A stretch of 64,000 bases of DNA from Nyssa sinensis (taxonomy: Eukaryota; Streptophyta; Magnoliopsida; Cornales; Nyssaceae). Below are positions 29,890 to 40,619 of this stretch, one piece after another (positions within the stretch are counted from its first letter, which is position 1; each line of letters starts with the position of its first letter). Made by a program: the position numbers and the translations under genes. The notes beneath the pieces were generated by a model, which was not told where the DNA came from, ran no database searches, and saw only the letters and a program-made list of their open reading frames with translations. The stretch is from the NCBI GenBank assembly GCA_008638375.1, contig CM018051.1:37704177-37768176 (forward strand), read 5' to 3'.

Positions 29890-31582
29890 ACACTTTGCTA
29901 GTCCTCGAGCAAAGCCAAGGAAACAAGAGACAAAATACAACTAACTAAATCCTCTTTCGTGGGATACACGATTGCATTTACCATATGCAATAAGGCTTTA
30001 AACCCCTAGGTTACCCTAGTGGACGAGTTACAGTCTCGTGAGGGTTTGCAGTGAATCTACCCACAAAATTCGACACCCCCCAACTTGAACACAATATACT
30101 CCATAATTAATAAAAATGAATCTTAATGAGCGTATAACTGAGTTATAATCGAAGCAAAGTAACAATTATCTTCACTAAAAGCAACCTGTGAAGTTCCCAA
30201 GTGCTCATAAATGGATAGAATTAGTGTGCATAAAAGCAACAACCATAACAAAATGTCTAGGCAATGAAACTTCTTTTCAAACAGGCATTACTTTGACTCC
30301 AAATCTCACCAAAAGATATCACTCACAAATGAAGCTCACAGAAATGGGGTGCATATGTATCCTCTCATACATGTGGATAGAATAATTGTTGAGTACAAAT
30401 CAAATGATCCACATGCAAACATGAATGAAAGCACAACAAGAATAATATAAAGATAATTCTAACCACTACGAAAATCAACTCCCACTGTCACATGATCACT
30501 ATAGTCACATCCTCAATCATCAACTACTATACCTTCGGGGTCGGCTAGGTCTTTGTGTCTGGTTGTAACGTAGGTCAAGGTCAAGGATAAAGTAGGGGTA
30601 AGTGAACAATAATCTCCATGTGATAAGCGAAGAAGCTGAAGTGAATAAATAGCAGTTTTCCGAACTCAACATCTCTTTTGGACATTGCAACACCACTCCC
30701 AAAATTCTAATAAAAGCATTCCCAAACTACTCACAACTTTTTCACTTGAGCAAACCAAAAAGAAAAGGAAAAGACAATGAAATATTTTATTTATTTATTT
30801 ATTTATTTTTTATTTTTTTGATTTTTTTCCTTTCTTTCTTCTTCTTCTTTTTTTCTTTTTTTTTTTGAAACCAAATAAAATTACAATAAATCAAAAAAGT
30901 ACATCTTCACTTCTCTACTTTCACAACACCAAATTCTCGTCAGAAAAATCACCAAACTTCTTCATCCAAAGCGAGGCTACTGGCTATGAAAAGAAAGATA
31001 TAATAATGAAGGCTCAACTTGGTTCCAACCAGGTAAATAATGTAAAGATGCAAGAAACAAACGAACATGCTCAAAGTAGAAAGAGAGCCTAGTTTCATTC
31101 CCCAAAGGCAAGAAGTGTCATCCGACATCTGAACTGACTGACCTTAGACATGTGACAATGGTAGTTGATAGAATGGAGATATGCAAACTGTATAACCTCA
31201 AAATAAAGTTCAAGCTCAAATCTACATAACATGGGTTATAAGTCTCAGTTAATGCCATCATGATACTAGAGTCTCACAGTCTAACCATCAAATCATAGTC
31301 ACAAGAATAGCAACCCAATTTGTCTCCAATTATGAAAGTTAGGGAAAGACAAATCACTAGCAGTGCACAACTATCACAATGATTCTCATGCAAGCTCAGA
31401 AATATATTAATACGCTCAAAACAATAAAATTGTAATCACGAAGTATATTGAGCTCAAGTAGGCAAAATAATAGCAACTCCCCCCAACTTATTTGACACCT
31501 TGTCCTTAAGGGGACATGACATGAAAGAACATGAAATAGAACGAAATAAGTAAAAGGAAGGAGTTCACCTGAGTGGAGAGAA
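29890..31582. other. Non-coding 3' internal region of the Athila-type element
   Basis: No supported ORF. A T-rich run at about 30785-30866 and otherwise AT-rich sequence lie between the env-position ORF and the polypurine tract. The minus-strand reading at 31396-31968 overlaps the env-position ORF in another frame and is rejected as a shadow. Confidence 0.6.
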
Positions 31583-32716
31583 CTAAGGGGGCAAAGAGCT
31601 CGGTGAATCAGAAGGCGGGAGCAGAACGACAAGAATAGCCCGAAGGAGGCGATGAGTCTCTGCAATATCACGTTGATATTGAGCCTCAAATGGATCAAAC
31701 CGTTGCTCAAGACGGCTATAGTCCGAATGGGATCTATCCTCTGAGGTGGTAGGAAGCAACAGCGGAGATGAAATGGGAGGAGATGAAGGTCCAATGGATG
31801 TGGATAGAGGAATCTCAATAAGGTTACTAAGCCACATAGGTTGCTGGGACAACCTAGGATGCTGCCCACTTTCCCTAACCAATCTGCGCCAACTGACAGC
31901 CCAGAGATGCTGGCCATAATAAACACAAGTAGTATCAGACGGCTCAGTAGGAGGAATGTTATATCCATCGGCTCGAACCAATATAGTGATCAAATTGGCA
32001 AAGGGCAAAGGCCATGCTTGAGCACGCTGTGTGGGCGTCTTGATGAATTGTTTATAACAAGCAGACATTTGGTTCCAAATTATGGCAGCAACGGCACATG
32101 AAAATCCATTCTCCATAGCATATAGGGCATCGAGGAAATCCCCTCGCCGTTGTTGAGCATGACCATTGGGACACACATTCTTCTTGAGCACTAAATCCAC
32201 AAACCAAAGCCGCCATGGAAGTCGAGAACGTAGAATGTGATTTGGTGTAGAGTGACCCAATGGAACAGTGCTCAAAGCATGGACTTTTTGTGAAACTGAT
32301 AATTGAGGCAAGTGGGCAAGGTGAGACTGAAGAGGAGAACCCAATGCATCTGCAATAGACTTTTTGGTCACAACGATCACCTCATCATCAATTTTAGTAT
32401 ACAAGACCCCCAGGTTGGTTATCGGCTGAAGATACATGTTTTGATAGAACAAGCGAACCAATCGAGGGTATGCAACATCGGACGGGGCTAGCAAAGCTTG
32501 TAAGTGGCGGTTGGAGAACTCTTGGACTACCCATTCAGTTGTAGGATCGTCCTGAAAGAATAGGGCCACATCAAATGTAGTCTGTATGGCAATTGGTTTT
32601 GTGGCCCATTTCTCATTTGGTTGCTCAATGTGAATTTGACGGGTTTGAATGGGACGTTGGCGTGAAGTGGATTCAACTGCAATTGCACGGCTTTTGGAAG
32701 TTTTTGGGCGACCCAT
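31583..32716 (-). CDS. Env-position ORF of the Athila-type element (377 residues), plant retroelement-specific protein
   Basis: A complete ATG-to-stop frame on the same strand as gag-pol and downstream of integrase, where Athila elements carry an additional (often called env-like) ORF. It begins MGRPKTSKSRAIAVE, basic and possibly nuclear-directed. The middle contains RLVRLFYQNMYLQPITNLGV and 'GVLYTKIDDEVIVVTKKSIADALG', resembling the 'putative plant transposon protein' domain found in such ORFs. The C-terminal quarter is Pro/Ser-rich (SSPPISSPLLLP) and ends near LLRAILVVLLPP. I see no convincing signal peptide or internal transmembrane segment, so envelope function is not supported. Function is unknown. 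It is open although pol carries several nonsense codons. Confidence 0.75.
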   Translation of the reverse strand: MGRPKTSKSRAIAVESTSRQRPIQTRQIHIEQPNEKWATKPIAIQTTFDVALFFQDDPTTEWVVQEFSNRHLQALLAPSDVAYPRLVRLFYQNMYLQPITNLGVLYTKIDDEVIVVTKKSIADALGSPLQSHLAHLPQLSVSQKVHALSTVPLGHSTPNHILRSRLPWRLWFVDLVLKKNVCPNGHAQQRRGDFLDALYAMENGFSCAVAAIIWNQMSACYKQFIKTPTQRAQAWPLPFANLITILVRADGYNIPPTEPSDTTCVYYGQHLWAVSWRRLVRESGQHPRLSQQPMWLSNLIEIPLSTSIGPSSPPISSPLLLPTTSEDRSHSDYSRLEQRFDPFEAQYQRDIAETHRLLRAILVVLLPPSDSPSSLPP

Positions 32717-33478
32717 GGATCCTTACAATAACAAGCTAAACAATAAAAAACATTAGGGCATAGAATCTAAATATGGGCATAACAGAAAAAATTGAGAAAA
32801 GAGAATCAATATGCCAATAAGTGCCAATACAGGCTGAGAAATAACTAAACCAAGTCCATAGTAGAATGAAGTGAATTTAGAACGGCTTGCTATGCAATTT
32901 TGTTTTTTTTTTTGTGTTTTTTTTTTTTATGAAAAACAGAATAATAACAAAATAAACTAAAATAAAAATAAATAGAAAAATAAAAATAAAATAAAATAAA
33001 ATAAACTAACATAAAATAATAAAATAAAATAAAATAAAATAATAATAATAAAAGAAAATAAAAAAATAAAGAAAGAAAAAATAATAATAATAATAATAAA
33101 AACAGAAAAAGAATAAAAACTAAAAACAAAACAAGAATAGAGGAATAATAAATAAATAAATAAAAGTTAGTGGTTGGGTTTGAGGTTACGAGAGATGAGA
33201 CATGGAGCTCAGTCGCTCATATGGATACTGATGACACTCGAAATGGAAGTCCAAACAATGAAATTGCAGTAATGTGTTGTTCTCAAGGGAAACACCCCTC
33301 GTGGGTAAAGACCGGAGAATGTCAGAAGGCTCTAGTTGGGGTGCAAAGAAACTCAAATCCAGGATGGTCAGACTCTTAACACCATACTTCAAACCCACCT
33401 CAACAAATCAAAATTAACAAAATTAAAATTAAGAAATTCAAACCTTAAAATTAGAATTACCAAAGGAATACAGAGAGA
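32717..33478. other. AT-rich low-complexity spacer of the Athila-type element
   Basis: About 32898-33165 consists of T/A runs and reiterated AAAAT/AATAA units (for example AAAATAAAATAAAATAAAA). The flanks contain no supported gene. The hydrophobic minus-strand reading at 32890-33129 (Leu/Phe runs) is an artefact of this composition. Confidence 0.75.
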
Positions 33479-33479
33479 T

Positions 33480-34200
33480 AGATGTGGGTTGATGGCTAAG
33501 GTGATGGAGGCGCGGTGGACGGTTGTGGACGGCGGTGGTTGCGATAGGCGGGGGTGGAGGTGCGGTTGGGGAGATGTAGTGGACGGTTCGGCTGACGGTG
33601 ATGGCTGGCGGTGACTGGAGGTTCGCTTGGGGAGATAATGGTGGGGTGGTTCTGATGGGGGTTCGGTGCGGCGGTGGTGGCTGGTGGTGATTGGAGATGA
33701 AGTCGACGGGCGATGATGATGGTTGAGGTGGAGTCGGTGGTGCTGAAGGTAGATGTTGGAGGGACGAATCTAATGGGGGTAGAGAGAGAGAGAGAGATGA
33801 GGTTCCAGTGGTGGAGGTGCAGTCGGCGGTTATGGAGGATGTGGTGGTGTTACTGGTTAGCGGTGGAGTCGGCGGAGGTAGTGGTTATTATAGAGGTGCG
33901 GCTGAGGTTGGGTGTAGTGAGTTAGGGACGGCCGGAGATGATGGTGATGGTGGTGTGGCGGAGCAGTGCTGTAGTGGGTGTAGAGGGTGCGGCTGCCACA
34001 GATCTGATGGGGGAGGAGGTGCTACGGTGGTGAGGGAGCGACAGGCTGGGGCTGTGGTGAAGGCGCGGCGGTGGTGGTACTGTGGTTGTGGTTGATGGTG
34101 CGGTTGGCGATGGCAGCGACGGGCGGTGGTGATGGGAGATGTGGTGGTTCTGATGGGGGTACTGTGGTGATGACGGTAGAGATTAGGGGTTGCGACTGTG
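33480..34200 (+). repeat. G-rich GGTGG/GGCGG minisatellite-like block
   Basis: About 700 bp of the plus strand is G-rich and C-poor, built from GGTGG, GGCGGTGG and 'GGTTCTGATGGGGGT'-type phrases; the last recurs in variants near 33648, 33765, 34001 and 34146. Several runs could form G-quadruplexes on the plus strand, which is the template strand of the element. The Gly/Val-rich ORFs across it have no domain and look compositional. Confidence 0.75.
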
Positions 34201-34289
34201 GGTTAGAGAGTTAGTTTTTTTTTTTTGTTTTTTTATTTTTTAATTTTTTTGATTTTTGAGTTTTTGATTTTTGATTTTTTTTTAAAAAA

Positions 34290-34525
34290 CTGAATTAAAA
34301 GTGCTTAAGCTTTTTGCGACAGAACCTTAAGAGCTTTGAGGGAAGAAAAATAACTCGAGCTTTTCTTGGAGTGCTCGAGCTTTTCGGGGCAGAATGTTTA
34401 ACCAATTTTTGACGAAAAAGTGCTCGAACTTTCTGGATCATAAACATTTGGAAAAAAAAAAAAAACATGAGAAAATGCTCGAGCTTTTCTGAAATTGCTC
34501 GAGCTTTTTAGTCTAGAAAACAAAA
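34290..34525. repeat. Degenerate TGCTCGAGCTTTT repeats
   Basis: At least five variants of 'GTGCTCGAGCTTTTC' occur at about 34300, 34352, 34370, 34421, 34478 and 34495, interspersed with A- and T-rich spacers. CTCGAG and AAGCTT-like palindromes recur. They lie between the G-rich block and the 3' end of pol in the Athila-type element. The rest, to 34738, is A-rich and without a gene. Confidence 0.7.
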
Positions 34526-34738
34526 ATGACCAAAGAGAAACCCCCCCTTTTTTTTAAACAATAAGAATAAAATAAATACTAAACACCTATGAAACAATAA
34601 AAAGAAAACTCAATTAAAAAAAACAAAAAAACAAAAACAAAAACAAAAGAAAAATAAAATAAAATAAAATTGGGTTTCCTCCCAAAAGAAGAGCTAAGTT
34701 TAATGTCTTCAGCTAGACACAGCAAGAGGAGAAAAACA

Positions 34739-34830
34739 TCAATCAATATAAATTAGGTTTTCAAGACCAATCTCCTCAATCAAACTCCCTTCCTCCACAC
34801 CCTCAATAAACAATTTCAACCTTTGGCCAT
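34739..34830 (-). pseudogene. C-terminal tail of Athila pol, separated by element C
   Basis: The minus strand from 34825 encodes QRLKLFIEGVEEGS and ends ENLIYID with TGA at 34739-34741. Removing 34831-39492 and one copy of the target duplication joins it in frame to the integrase segment ending FKVNG at 39493. The tail is 28 residues plus stop, which agrees with a clean insertion rather than general decay. Confidence 0.85.
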
Positions 34831-35514
34831 TATAACACCCCGACCTAATTTATTAATAATTAGTTCGCTAATTATTAATTAGTACCGATTTAAAGAATGA
34901 TTAAGGGAATTAATCATAATCTCGGCAGTCACGATAGACCAATAAAATAATCGAACGTATCTAGAGAAGAGGGTGCAACAACTGAACCTAATTATCAATT
35001 AATTAGGCAAACTGATGTCATTTAACACTGACGGAACTCGAATTAGCTAACTACGAAAATATGAAATAAATAATAAACGACACGGAACCCCTGACACCGA
35101 AGCTAACTGAAACACGGAACTCTCGGAACAAACCGCATCGAAAAAGGAGTAACAGAAAATAAATTACGGGAGAAACAGTGAAACTGAATTAATGCACAGC
35201 CAAACAGGACCTTAGTCTAAAATGGTGGAAAATGGCCAAAAGTGGAGCCAAGGGGAATTGAACCCTTGACCTATGGAGGGAAAGAAACTTCACTCAAAAA
35301 AGTTACCAGGTGGACTACCAACACCTTTGTGTCTACATGTGCAATAGAAATGTATATGAACACAATCTAACCAAGTCTGCCACCCAAATTGGCTAATAGC
35401 CTTGCATGCAAACCCCACATGATTGGCTTGCATCAGCCCACATCAGCCTTATGATCCCACTGATTCTCTGATATATACATCTAGATATAGAGATGTATAT
35501 GTATAGGCATGTAT

Positions 35515-35552
<38 letters not shown>

Positions 35553-38500
35553 TCACCTTGGGACCTTCAAAATGGGGGCTATTTGTAAAAGAGATCAGAA
35601 CTGTTATAGAGGGTAGGCAGGTCTGTTAGAGTGAGAGAAATAGTGAGGAGTGAGGTTGCATGTGTGAACTTGTGTATGTGAACAAGTATGTATAACCATG
35701 GTGTGAGATGGCATCTCCATTGGTGGTGCACAAGGGAAGAAGGAACTGAGGCACGACTGAAGGTCAGAGGTGCCAAGGAACTGAACCACCAAAGATCAGA
35801 ACTGAGCATGAGGGAAGGAAGCCCACTGCTTGAGAGGTAAACACACAAAACTGCAAAAATTTCCTGTTTAAATTTTGGGTCTGTTTCTGATAGTTTTGGT
35901 CCATATAAACTATATATATAAACTCCTGTGAGGCTTAGAACTGTTATAGAATGACTGAGAGGGTCGGATAGGCTTGAAAACCCCAAAAACCGTGAACAGA
36001 CCTCCATTGATGACCTCAAATTGCAGGTCTGAATCGACCTCAACCAAATGGCATTCTGCATGTCAAGACCTGATCTAGACACCAAAGGGACCCCGAATAT
36101 CACCATCCGCGACGTAGAAACCTAGGTTTAAGCCCTCAAAATCGAGGCTATTCTTTTCGGCCCAAAAACCAAATCTCTAAATTGGACTCCTAAACTGAGA
36201 TTTAAGGATTGGTACTTGAAGCTCTGGTTGTAAGGATTACAGAGGACCAAACCTCGTGCGAATTGGTTGAGAAACGAGGCCGTATGACCCAACTGAGATT
36301 CCCCACGATAATCGGTTAGAACAGAGCTCAATCTTTAGATTCGAAGCTCAAAACCGACACCAAAAGGTTGGAATGACTTCTAGAAACTGTTTGAGATCAA
36401 AACCTGTTGAAAACCATGCTTGAAACATCACGAAATTGAGAAATTATGAAACTGGAAATTAGGGCAAACAGACGCAGAATAGGTGGGGACGATGGAGTTG
36501 ACTCGCCAACTCGTTCGAGTTAGGCCGATTCGAATCGGACACGTGTCGGCCTAAGAGCGTGCCACTGTTTTAAATGGAACGGCACCGTTTTGAGGTTTTG
36601 TTTTAAATTGAATTTCAGCCTGTTTGGATGCGGTCATAATAAATTAAAATCAGGTTATAAGGATAACCAGAACATGGAAAAGGGCGAATTGAGGTTAACT
36701 GGAATATGCTATTCCGGTTTCCGGTTTTCTAAAGGTCACTGAACCGGTTGGTTTTCTGAATTTTGGACTGGTTCACTTCTTGAACCCTAGAACCGTTTGG
36801 TTTGAACCCTAATTTACTGAATTTACACTTTGACCCCTGAAGTTTTCTGAAATTACGGATTTATCCCACTGTTTAACAGAATTATATTGTGGCCCAGATT
36901 TTGAAAAAATTATTCATTTAAGCCCCTGAAAAATTAATTAAATAATTAAATAATTATTTTATTATTTTATTAAATAGGTAAAATTACAATTTTACCCCTG
37001 GACATTAAATATGTCAAACGGAGTCCAAATAAATTAAATAAATAGTATATTTTCACTATTTCAAGCATTCTAGACTCAATGGTACAGTCCAAATTGAGAA
37101 ATTAAGTACCGAAAAATGCAGATATGTAAGTGGTAAATTACTGTACTGCTCCTAGAGACACCCAGGGCCAATTAAACATAAGAGATAGTCCAAGTTAACT
37201 ATGTCGGACACTCTGGACCCAATGGTGAGGTCCATTTTATGAACCGAGGTCCCGAACAGTTTGGTTATACAACATGTAAAATTACCAAATTACCCTTGAT
37301 GTTATACGAAGCCCAAATGGAGTCCAGATACTCATGGAATTGTATACATGATTAAATTATGATTCGGGGTCAAAATCTCACGAGACGTAAAATGACCAAA
37401 ATACCCCCGAGCACTGTAAGTGCAATGTAGAGGCCAAATAAAGGCCAAACTGGTCTGATAAATTATCATAAGCATAATTATGATAATCGAAGGGCTAAAT
37501 ATGACCCCGGAACAGTCAACGTATAAAATAAGAAATGATCGATGTGTCCCAATGATCAAAAGCAGATACCAAATGAAGTCCAAGAGACTTAAAACTTTAT
37601 ATATACAATATATGGACTATTCTGAGGACCGTGATAGGGTCCGGGACAAGAATGACAAAATTATCATTTTGCCCCTGAGGGCAAGTAAGTGCTAAATTGA
37701 CAACGACTGCAGTCTAAATGACTTAAAATATTATTCGGACAGCTGCTAAGCCTGTTTAAGGAATTTAATAACATAATTTGAAACCCGGTGAGTGGGTAAT
37801 AGGCCAATGAACCTAATTAGGGGATCTAATAGACTCCTAAGATGATGAATAAGATATGAATGAATAAATTCTGATCTGTCTGTAATTAATGATGATTATT
37901 CAGGCTATGCGAGGATATGCCTGAAGTATTTGGAGAATATCAGAGTATTTGTAAATGGAGGATTCAATACTAAGAAACTAAGGTAAGTAAATCTGAACTT
38001 TGTTGTGTGGTTATTCCCAGCCAGTCACATTCATTTCTACATGCTGCCAAATTTGTACTCTATCACTACTTGATGTACCTGATTTGAGCCAATCGACTTG
38101 TGGTTATCGGTTATGCCTGATCTTTGGATTTGACTTGCTTGCTTACATCATTGTGAGATTGATCATTGATATTTGAGCATCATTGCACTATCATACCATG
38201 ACCTAGTCTTGAGATATATCCTGTTGATCGAAATCTTGTTATTCCACACACTTTGTGTTTTGTTGATTGTGATATCAATTGCTTTGTACGGTTGTACATT
38301 CTGTGTGGAATTTTATTGGTCATGATATTTGGTATATACCCGGGGTTGTGCTCAGTCACAACGCCCATCTGTTTCCAGATGCGGGGTGGACCCTTTGGGG
38401 TCTATTGTGTCCTTCGGGACATGTTCTGTTGTGTCATTCGGGATATGTTCTGTAGTAAAAGAGCTCTAGCGCTTTTCAGCAAGCCCGAGGAACTAAGGCG

Positions 38501-39492
38501 GAGCTGAATATGCGTGTTCTGGGGGTATGCCGGGCCCTGTTCTGTTTACGCATCTGTTATGTTAGAATTCGATATTAACGTTTTGCATTGTTGGATGATC
38601 ATATTTTATACCCTGTGAATGATCATATTATTTGCAAACATGGAATACTTTTGATTGGCTGACGTATTATTGGTGGCAGCAATTTATTGTGTTGAGCCGG
38701 ATCTCTTTGACTGATTCTCTCATGTATTATTCCTTGTGGGAATAAGCCTTTCTGGACCCTCGGGTCATTGTTACACATCTTGGTGACTGGCTATGTATTT
38801 CTTGTTGCTCATTTGGCTATTGTTTATCTGTTATCCTTCTTCTGTTATTCTTGTGAACTAACCCTGACCCATGGCAAAGCTAGAAATTTACTTACTGAGC
38901 TTGTTTAAGCTCATCCCATTATTTAACATTTTTCAGGTAACATCATGTGGGATGAAATGCAATGAGATAACTAGTGGAACTAGTGATGCACAATGAACGA
39001 CAATGACGATATGAACTCCAAGTTAAAGATCGAACGTGAACACTGTAAGGTTAAATTTAAAGTTATGCATTATAATATTACATCATTAGTGATGAGGTTA
39101 GCCTAGTATGTCAGATCATTGTGATTAAGTGATCCTTGGAGACATTATGATTGTTGATCATTGGAGATAAGTTTAATTAGCTGAACTGCATTGGTGACTT
39201 TTGCTTTAAGAAATTCATTGATATAGAATGGTTGCATTGGAGCATATATATTATACCTTAGAGATATTTGGTGACTGATTCTAGACGTGCTCTGATGTGT
39301 TTGGATGAGTTACATTCTTAATTTAAAAAGGTTTTAATTTTCGCTGTTTTGACCCTACATTTGGAATGCAATTCATTGTAAAGTTCAGAAGTTGCCTTTG
39401 GTTGGTCGCGTTGTCGGTGGAAAAAATTGACAAGGTAGCCAACTGGCATCACGTCCTCGAGATCTGCGTAGGGTAGGTTTCGGGTCGTGACA
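34831..39492 (-). mobile_element. Long non-coding LTR-like element C (4.66 kb), nested in Athila pol
   Basis: The left end reads TATAACACCCCGACC (TG changed to TA) and the right end GGTTTCGGGTCGTGACA. It is flanked by GCCAT (34826-34830) and ACCAT (39493-39497), a 5-bp target duplication with one mismatch. In reverse complement it resembles element A, strongly so over 38040-38780 against 2000-2760. It contains a TA run at 35519-35548 and copies of the 'GGACTCAATGGTRCAGTCC' motif at about 37065 and 37206. Several short readings (for example the 175-residue minus frame at 35579-36106) have no domain. It most likely represents a solo LTR or a non-autonomous element. Confidence 0.82.
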
Positions 39493-40590
39493 ACCATTAA
39501 CTTTGAAAGTTTGGCCACTCCGAGGGTTATGAATTTCTACCGCACCATGAGACCAAGATTGAACAACCTCATATGGACCATCCCATCTAGACCGCAACTT
39601 CCCAGGAAACAACCGTAACTTAGAGTTAAACAACCACACCTTTTGACCGGGCTCAAAGGACTTACAATTAATGTGAGAATCATGGAACGCCTTAGTCCTA
39701 GCCTTGTAAATGCAGGAACTCTCATACGCATCATTCCTAAGCTCCTCTAACTCATTGAGTTGGAGCTTTTGATTAGAGCCGGCAACAAGCATATCAAAGT
39801 TGAATTTCTTAATGGCCCACATGGCCTTATGCTCTAGCTCTACCGAGAGATGGCAAGCTTTACCGAAAACCAATCGGTAAATAGACATGCCAATAGGGGT
39901 CTTGTAAGCGGTACGATATGCCCACAAAGCATCGTTTAAACGCTAAGACCAATCTTTTCGATCGGGTCGTACCATTTTTTCTAGAATTGACTTGACCTCC
40001 CTATTAGACACTTTAAGTTGCCCACTAGTCTAGGGATGGTAAGGAGTGGCGACTTTATAAGTGATGGAATATTTTTGAAGCAAGATTGCAAAGGATCTAT
40101 TACAGAAATGAGACCCTCCATCACTAATAATCACTCGTGGCATACCAAATCGAGAGAATATATTCTCTTGAATGAATTTGACCACCACTTTGTGATCATT
40201 GGTTCTAGTTGCCACAGCCTCAATCCACTTGGACACATAATCCACCGCTACTAAACTATACTCAAAGCCAAATGACGGTGGAAATGGTCCCATGAAATCA
40301 ATACCCCATACATCAAATATCTCAACAACTAAGATTGGGGTAAGAGACATCATATCTCTGCGAGACATCATCCCCATTTGCTGACACCGAATGCAAGTTT
40401 TGCAAAAATTATGTGCATCCTTGAATAGAGTGGGCCAATAGAACCCACTCTGCAAGAATTTCGCCGCCGTCTTGTAACCACTAAAATGGCCACCACAAGC
40501 TGAAGAATGACAAAAAGTAAGAATGCTATGAAACTCACTTTCTAGAACACAACGACGGATAACTTGGTCAGAGCAATACTTAAAAAGCAC
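39493..40590 (-). pseudogene. Athila integrase, with nonsense codon and lost catalytic Glu
   Basis: The minus strand contains the HHCC zinc-binding region ([24 protein letters not shown]), then the core with [13 protein letters not shown] (first Asp) and [11 protein letters not shown] (second Asp). The next segment should supply the third acidic residue, but it has TAG at 40030-40032 (HP[stop]TSGQ) and reads GQLKVSNRE, with Lys at 40012-40014 where the family has Glu. The C-terminal part ([33 protein letters not shown]) is open to 39493, where element C interrupts it. The integrase would insert cDNA into host DNA; this copy cannot. Confidence 0.88.
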
Positions 40591-40619
40591 AGGATCCTCC
40601 CAATAGAAAAACTTAACTT

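Noticed and set aside
31396..31968. 190-residue minus-strand ORF
   Set aside because: It overlaps the env-position ORF in another frame; hydrophobic runs come from frame-shifted Pro/Ser codons.
32890..33129. Leu/Phe-rich possible membrane peptide
   Set aside because: Encoded by reiterated AAAAT/AATAA low-complexity sequence.
33336..34095. Overlapping Gly/Val/Arg-rich plus-strand ORFs
   Set aside because: They arise from the G-rich repeat composition; no start context or domain, and they run antisense to the retroelement.
35234..35320. 'GGGGAATTGAACCC' segment resembling a tRNA T-arm
   Set aside because: The remainder cannot fold as a tRNA (no matching acceptor or anticodon arms seen), and it lies inside a repetitive element.
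35579..36106. 175-residue minus-strand ORF inside element C
   Set aside because: No domain, Ser/Leu-rich drift composition, overlaps a shorter ORF in another frame, and the equivalent part of element A has no such frame.
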